Source of the DNA: an uncultured bacterium | GTDB lineage: Bacteria > Bacillota > Clostridia > Oscillospirales > Oscillospiraceae | Reading direction: 5' to 3' | Assembly (NCBI GenBank): GCA_949840775.1 | Contig: CATKXO010000023.1 | Location: 1 to 44,660 of the forward strand | Length of the DNA stretch: 44,660 nt | Part shown: positions 40,465 through 44,660 of the stretch, in pieces | Layout: each line of letters begins with the position of its first letter | Numbering within the stretch: position 1 is the stretch's first letter | Translations under genes and position numbers: made by a program | Notes under the pieces: generated by a model | What the model saw: only the letters and a program-made list of their open reading frames with translations | The model's database searches: none | Told to the model about the DNA's origin: nothing

Positions 40465-43299
40465 TTAGCCGCCGCCCATCAGGCCCGCCAGCGTGGAGCT
40501 CTGGGAGTTCATCTGGTTAATCAGAACCTCCAGCCGGCTGAACTGGCTGGTATAGCGCTCCACCTGGCTGGTCAGCTTATCCTGCCACTTCTCAATCTGG
40601 GTGTTCAGGTTGTCGATCTCCTTCTGCCAGGAGTTGTTCATCAGAGACAGGGAGCTGAGGGGACTGCCGGCCTGCTCAATCAGGATGCCCTTGGGCTCGC
40701 CGGTAGTCCTGGAATACGTGTCCAGCTGCTTCTTCATGGTCTGCATCACGCCCGTCTCGCCGGTGAACACACTGGTAACCCTGTCCGGGTCGCTCTCCAG
40801 CATAGAGCGCAGTTTGCTCTCGTCCAGAGTGACTGCCTGGGCGCCGTCACTGATGGAGTAGCTGATGGTGATGCCCATGGCGCGCAGGTCGGCCTCGTTT
40901 GCGCCGGCAAAGACGTTGCGCATCTTGTCATACAGGGAGGACAGGTTCCGGTCACCGAACAGGATGCCCTGCTTGGCCTTCTCCTCGTACCGCTCGATGG
41001 CGCTCTCGGACATGCCCTCCCGCTCCTCGTCCGTAAGGGGCTCGTAGTTGGCAAAGGAGCCGCTGGATTTCTGGTAGGGCATGGTGGCGTAGGCCGACTT
41101 GATCTCCGACATCATTACGTTGTATTCCGCGATCATGTTCTTGACGGTGTCCACGATCTTGTCGGAGTCGGTGCTGGTCTTAAAGGTGACTGCGTTGGCC
41201 GGGCGGCCGGCGCTGGTAACTGCGTCCTCTTTGCCGTCCTCACTCTTATAGCCGTCGAAGGTGTCCTTCATGGTGATGGACAGCCCGTCGATGTTCACGG
41301 TGTTGGTGCTGCGGGTCATGTTCTTGGTCTCGCCGTTCACCGTAACGGTGAACTTGGCGTCCTGGCCGGCCTTATAGTCGACACCAGGAGCCTTGGTCTT
41401 GTCGAATACGACATCATCGCCATACGAATCCTTCATATTGAACTCCACCAGTGCGTTGCCCTTATGGTCTCTTGCCTCAATCTGACCTGTGTATCTGTTA
41501 TAGGCAAAGGTAGCGCTCTGCTGGAAGCCGCCATTCAGCTCGTTAATGACATCATCAATCGTAGTATCCTTGGTGACGTTAAACTCATAACTGCCGCTGC
41601 CGGGAATTTCGACTTTGATCCGCTCTGTTTCACCGTCTTTCAGCCAGTTGATGTTATAGGCTTCGGCAAAGCTGCTGCCGCTGTTGTCGGGAAGCTCGGT
41701 GGAACCAAACATAGCCTGGGCCAGGCCCTCGCCCATCTTGATCTCGCTCTCCACGCCGGTCTCCTTGGACTTGAAGAGGAAATTCTTGGTGGTCTGGGAA
41801 TAGCTGACCGACACGCCGGCGTCTTTGTTGCTGTTGATATCGGCCATGATATCAGACAGCTTGGCGTCCTCGGTATATCTGCCGATCACCACGTCGTTGA
41901 GCTTGAACTCGTATTTTACCTTCCCGGTCTTTTCATCCGTATCCAGAACCTCAACGCCGTACTGGTCCTTCACCTTCGCGGCGGGCAGGGTGGACAGCTT
42001 GTCACCCAGCAGGTCCTTCAAGGTCTTGTTGGTATTCAGGTAACTGGTGGCAGTCTGGCCGATCCCCAGGGCCTTGCCCACGTCGGTATTGACCACCAGC
42101 TCAGAGCCCTCCTGCACGTTGAAGCGCAGCTGAAGCTTGTCGCTGTCCCCAGAAATGTTTTCGACGCTGATCTTGTTCCCCTTAAACACCTTCTGAATCT
42201 CATTGTTCAGCGCCAGGGCATAGTCGTCGGCATTGTATTGAAGCTGCCGCTCATTGCCGTCCGCGTCCCGGACCAGAAGGGCGTTGCCCTCAGCATCCCA
42301 CAGCCGACCGTCTGAAATCACGGGCATGGTGATCTTCTTGCTCACGCCGTCCAGGCTCAGGGTCATAGCCTTGCCGGACAGATAGCTGGCATTGTCCTCC
42401 TTCTTGGTCAGGCTGGAGTCGTAGTTGCCGTACATGTGGCTGGGCAGATCAAAGGAGGTGAGCTTCTTCTCGGAGGCGTCCTCCAGGTCCAAGCCCAGCA
42501 CCTCTGCCACATTTCCGCTGGCTCCGGAAATATAGAGGCCATTGCCCGCACTGCCCAGCTCACGGAAGGAGATGCTCCCGCCGTATGCATCAACACCGAT
42601 GCGCTTGTTGGCCTCCTCCGAGCTGCCGCTGTTAAAGGTGATCTTCTCGTTGGACAGCTTCTGCTCAATCAGCTTGGCCAGGGCCTCGCTCTCTGAAATA
42701 TCTCCGTTATTCTTCCGGATCTCCTCCAGGGCCTCAACGTCCTTCACCTGATTAAACTGGATGCTGACGCTTTTGCTGCCGTAGGTCAGCGTCAGGCTGC
42801 CGCTGAGCTTGCCCAGTTCAGTAGTGCCATTAACCAGATCGATGCTCTCTCCCGCCTCAATGCTCCGGCCGTCCCCGGTTATCATGTTCCCGCTGGTACG
42901 GAACTGCGCCCCAGTGGCCAGCTGGTCCACCCTGTCCAGGGAGATATCGCTGCTGGTCTTGCCGCTGGCAGACACCTTGCCGGCAAATGCGCCCAGGGCC
43001 TCCACCCTGACGGCGCTGTTAAAAAAGCTGGGAGAGGTCAGGTTGGTGCTGGAGGTGTAGGACGTATACTTGTTGCCGAAGCCTACCATTTTGCTGATGA
43101 TGCTGCGGTAAGCGTCCTGCTTCCACTCGGTTTTAGTCACCTTCTGGTTCAGCTGGTTGATCTTCATGGAATAGCTCTTGACCAGGTTTTCGATCATGGA
43201 CTCGGTGTCCAGACCGCTGGCCAGACCGCTGATCATATTGGCGCTGTTCATGAGGCTGCTCATGGTGTTACTGCTGCTTACTCCGCTGAGAGACGCCAT
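40465..43299 (-). CDS. fliD: Flagellar cap protein FliD, unusually long
   Basis: FliD caps the flagellar tip and assembles flagellin. The 944-residue product has the N-terminal part SGLASGLDTESMIENLVKSY and KVTKTEWKQDAYRSI, and the C-terminal coiled coil QIEKWQDKLTSQVERYTSQF followed by SQSSTLAGLMGGG. E. coli and B. subtilis FliD have about 470-500 residues, so about 440 extra residues sit in the exposed middle domains, with repeated beta-rich segments (for example VLGLDLEDA and KALGIGQTA). The ends are normal, so capping is likely kept, and the extra domains may bind host surface or mucin (inference). The ATG follows GGAAGGAGCGATTACA. Confidence 0.94.
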   Translation of the reverse strand: MASLSGVSSSNTMSSLMNSANMISGLASGLDTESMIENLVKSYSMKINQLNQKVTKTEWKQDAYRSIISKMVGFGNKYTSYTSSTNLTSPSFFNSAVRVEALGAFAGKVSASGKTSSDISLDRVDQLATGAQFRTSGNMITGDGRSIEAGESIDLVNGTTELGKLSGSLTLTYGSKSVSIQFNQVKDVEALEEIRKNNGDISESEALAKLIEQKLSNEKITFNSGSSEEANKRIGVDAYGGSISFRELGSAGNGLYISGASGNVAEVLGLDLEDASEKKLTSFDLPSHMYGNYDSSLTKKEDNASYLSGKAMTLSLDGVSKKITMPVISDGRLWDAEGNALLVRDADGNERQLQYNADDYALALNNEIQKVFKGNKISVENISGDSDKLQLRFNVQEGSELVVNTDVGKALGIGQTATSYLNTNKTLKDLLGDKLSTLPAAKVKDQYGVEVLDTDEKTGKVKYEFKLNDVVIGRYTEDAKLSDIMADINSNKDAGVSVSYSQTTKNFLFKSKETGVESEIKMGEGLAQAMFGSTELPDNSGSSFAEAYNINWLKDGETERIKVEIPGSGSYEFNVTKDTTIDDVINELNGGFQQSATFAYNRYTGQIEARDHKGNALVEFNMKDSYGDDVVFDKTKAPGVDYKAGQDAKFTVTVNGETKNMTRSTNTVNIDGLSITMKDTFDGYKSEDGKEDAVTSAGRPANAVTFKTSTDSDKIVDTVKNMIAEYNVMMSEIKSAYATMPYQKSSGSFANYEPLTDEEREGMSESAIERYEEKAKQGILFGDRNLSSLYDKMRNVFAGANEADLRAMGITISYSISDGAQAVTLDESKLRSMLESDPDRVTSVFTGETGVMQTMKKQLDTYSRTTGEPKGILIEQAGSPLSSLSLMNNSWQKEIDNLNTQIEKWQDKLTSQVERYTSQFSRLEVLINQMNSQSSTLAGLMGGG

Positions 43300-43376
43300 T
43301 GTAATCGCTCCTTCCGTACTGCATCTGTATTTTAAAGTTTTTTATTCAAATGAACGCAAAAATACTCTGTACTTTT

Positions 43377-43404
43377 TTATCGGCATGTAGTATGATTAAG
43401 TTAA
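43377..43404 (-). promoter_or_regulatory. Possible sigma-D (sigma-28) promoter of fliD-fliS
   Basis: On the minus strand TTAA, 16-nt spacer, GCCGATAA. The consensus in Firmicutes is TAAA-N15-GCCGATAT. It lies about 78 nt before the fliD start. Confidence 0.55.
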
Positions 43405-43440
43405 TAGCTCTCAGAGAAAGATTTTACTGGAGGAGATCGC

Positions 43441-44226
43441 TTGTCCGCTATCATTACTATCACCAACCAGAAGGGCGGCGTAGGCAAAACCACCACGTCC
43501 AGCGCCCTGATGGACGGCCTGCACAGCAGGGGGGCCCGGGTGCTGGGCGTCGACCTGGACCCCCAGGGCAGTCTGGGCTTCTGCCTGGGACTGGATATCG
43601 AAAACTGCGCCACCGTCTACGACGTTTTGAAGGGCGCCGCCAATATCCGCGAGGTCATCATGGAGTCGGACTGCGGGGATATCCTGCCCTCAAATATCCT
43701 GCTGTCCGCCGCCGAGCTGGAGTTCAACCGGCCCGGCCGGGAGTTTTTGCTGAAAAACTGCCTGGCTGAGGTGGAGGAGGACTACGATTATATCATCATT
43801 GACACCCCTCCCGCCCTCAACGTGCTCACCGTAAACGCCTATGTGGCTGCCGACGGCCTGGTCATCCCCATGGCGCCCGAGATTCTCAGTCTGCTGGGCG
43901 TGTCCCAAATCCGCGAGACCATCGACACCGTCCGCCGGTGCTACAATTCCCGCCTGCGGGTGCTGGGCATTGTGCTGAACAAGTTCAACCAGCGCTTTAC
44001 CCTCAACCGTGAGGTGCTGGACATGGCCGAGCAGATTGCCAAGCAGCTGGATACCCAAGTGTTCCAGTCCCGCATCCGTTCCGGCGTGGCGGTGGCGGAG
44101 GCCCCCGCCCACGGGGAGAGCGTGCTGTCCTACGCCCCGGATTCCAAGGTGGCCCGTGACTTCCGGTTGCTCATCAACGAGATTATCCGGATGTACGACC
44201 CCACATTCTCTTTCTCTAACTCCTGA
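43441..44226 (+). CDS. ParA/Soj-like ATPase
   Basis: A 261-residue ParA protein with the deviant Walker A KGGVGKTTTS, switch I LDPQGSLGF and Walker B DYIIIDTPP, of normal Soj length. It starts with TTG at 43441 after GGAGGAGATCGC. No parB or parS-like site is adjacent, and the following gene is not ParB. Together with the flagellar genes, it may place flagella, chemoreceptor arrays or another cargo rather than the chromosome (inference). It is divergent from fliD. Confidence 0.9.
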   Translation: MSAIITITNQKGGVGKTTTSSALMDGLHSRGARVLGVDLDPQGSLGFCLGLDIENCATVYDVLKGAANIREVIMESDCGDILPSNILLSAAELEFNRPGREFLLKNCLAEVEEDYDYIIIDTPPALNVLTVNAYVAADGLVIPMAPEILSLLGVSQIRETIDTVRRCYNSRLRVLGIVLNKFNQRFTLNREVLDMAEQIAKQLDTQVFQSRIRSGVAVAEAPAHGESVLSYAPDSKVARDFRLLINEIIRMYDPTFSFSNS

Positions 44227-44249
44227 TACTTCGGAAAGGAGCCGTTTTC

Positions 44250-44660
44250 ATGGCTGCAAGCAAGAAAAATACCAAGGGCAATAAAACTGCCCATGTTCTG
44301 AACCTTCTCACCGCCTCCGGCGCCTCCAAAGAGGGCGCGCCCGCCGGTGAGGAAACGGCGGCAGAGACTGCTGCCGAAGGGGCGGCCCCTGCCGCCCCCT
44401 CCCGTCCCCTTCTCCCCCCCATCCTGGAGGTGGCCCAGGCCAACGACGACAGCTTGGCCCAGCAGATTCAGCAGGCCCTGGAGGAGGAGCTGGACGCCGG
44501 GCCCACTGCCCCGCAGGCGGCGGAACCGCCCGCCCAATCTGTAGTTGAGGAGGTGCCCCCCATGGCACAGACCCCTGCGCCCGCACCCGCCGCCGGCGGC
44601 AAGATGAGTCAGGAGGACATCGAAAAGCTGCTGGCCGCTGCCAACGTCCCCGCCGAACCC
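44250..44660 (+). CDS. Disordered-N-terminus protein with FliM/FliN-like motif (cut by window edge)
   Basis: The first 137 residues are visible, no stop reached. The start KKNTKGNKTAHVLNLLTAS is basic; Ala/Pro/Glu-rich sequence follows with a short helix SLAQQIQQALEEEL. Then KMSQEDIEKLLAAAN appears, close to the SQ[DE]EID[AK]LL motif by which FliM and FliN begin. The ATG follows GGAAAGGAGCCGTTTTC, 23 nt after the ParA-like gene, so they are an operon. It may be the partner that links ParA to the motility or chemosensory machinery. The domain that defines the family lies beyond the edge. Confidence 0.6.
   Translation, partial: MAASKKNTKGNKTAHVLNLLTASGASKEGAPAGEETAAETAAEGAAPAAPSRPLLPPILEVAQANDDSLAQQIQQALEEELDAGPTAPQAAEPPAQSVVEEVPPMAQTPAPAPAAGGKMSQEDIEKLLAAANVPAEP

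Overview
The window looks like the chromosome of a GC-rich, flagellated gut Clostridium of the Oscillospiraceae (Flavonifractor / Pseudoflavonifractor / Lawsonibacter type). This placement is an inference from gene content: clostridial 2-hydroxyacyl-CoA dehydratase activase, BrnT/BrnA, DUF4180, CD1247-like zinc-ribbon protein, YjfB, a Tn4451-like mobile element, strong AGGAGG ribosome binding sites and frequent GTG/TTG starts. No 16S or tRNA gene is present to confirm it.

Layout. (1) 1-1963, minus strand: ybxF-rpsL-rpsG-fusA(partial) translation operon with its own promoter and no rpoBC upstream. (2) 2164-11205: a lipoprotein serpin, a one-cluster ferredoxin, an acyl-CoA dehydratase activase split in two genes by a palindromic repeat, a HAD-like protein, two small conserved proteins, and a MerR regulator divergent from a carboxymuconolactone-decarboxylase-like gene. 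(3) 11245-19531: ClpC, a 2[4Fe-4S] ferredoxin, BrnT/BrnA toxin-antitoxin, hemolysin-III protein, EF-P, an acidic zinc-ribbon protein, a second lipoprotein serpin, a pair of half-size TauE/SafE permeases and a PBECR-like nuclease, followed by a small structured RNA resembling a shortened 5S rRNA. (4) About 19741-29154: an integrative mobilizable element of Tn4451 type (serine recombinase, TnpW, relaxase, MobC, TnpV) carrying an AT-richer four-gene cargo operon at 24115-28515. (5) 29198-32031: copper resistance (CsoR repressor, CopA ATPase with CopZ fused at its C-terminus) behind a strong promoter with a C/G-rich operator. (6) 32478-44660: motility and cell-envelope region: YjfB, a membrane-anchored protein, an FtsA/PilM-like ATPase, a chemoreceptor, an orphan FtsE-like ATPase, a secreted C39-like peptidase, flagellar chaperones, FliS, a very long FliD, a ParA-like ATPase and a partial protein with a FliM/FliN-like motif.

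The best candidate for an undescribed system is the cargo operon: an HNH-like nuclease joined to a multi-pass membrane domain, a small membrane-anchored protein, a tail-anchored coiled-coil protein with three copies of an 18-residue motif, and a CbxX/CfqX-type AAA+ ATPase. The genes are tightly packed behind one promoter and differ in base composition from both the host and the mobilization genes. A defence or conflict role is an inference from this context.

A second theme is a dispersed family of GC-rich palindromes ending in TGTAGGGG/CCCCTACA. At least nine copies lie between host genes and none was seen in the mobile element. One copy supplies the stop codon of the first half of the split activase.
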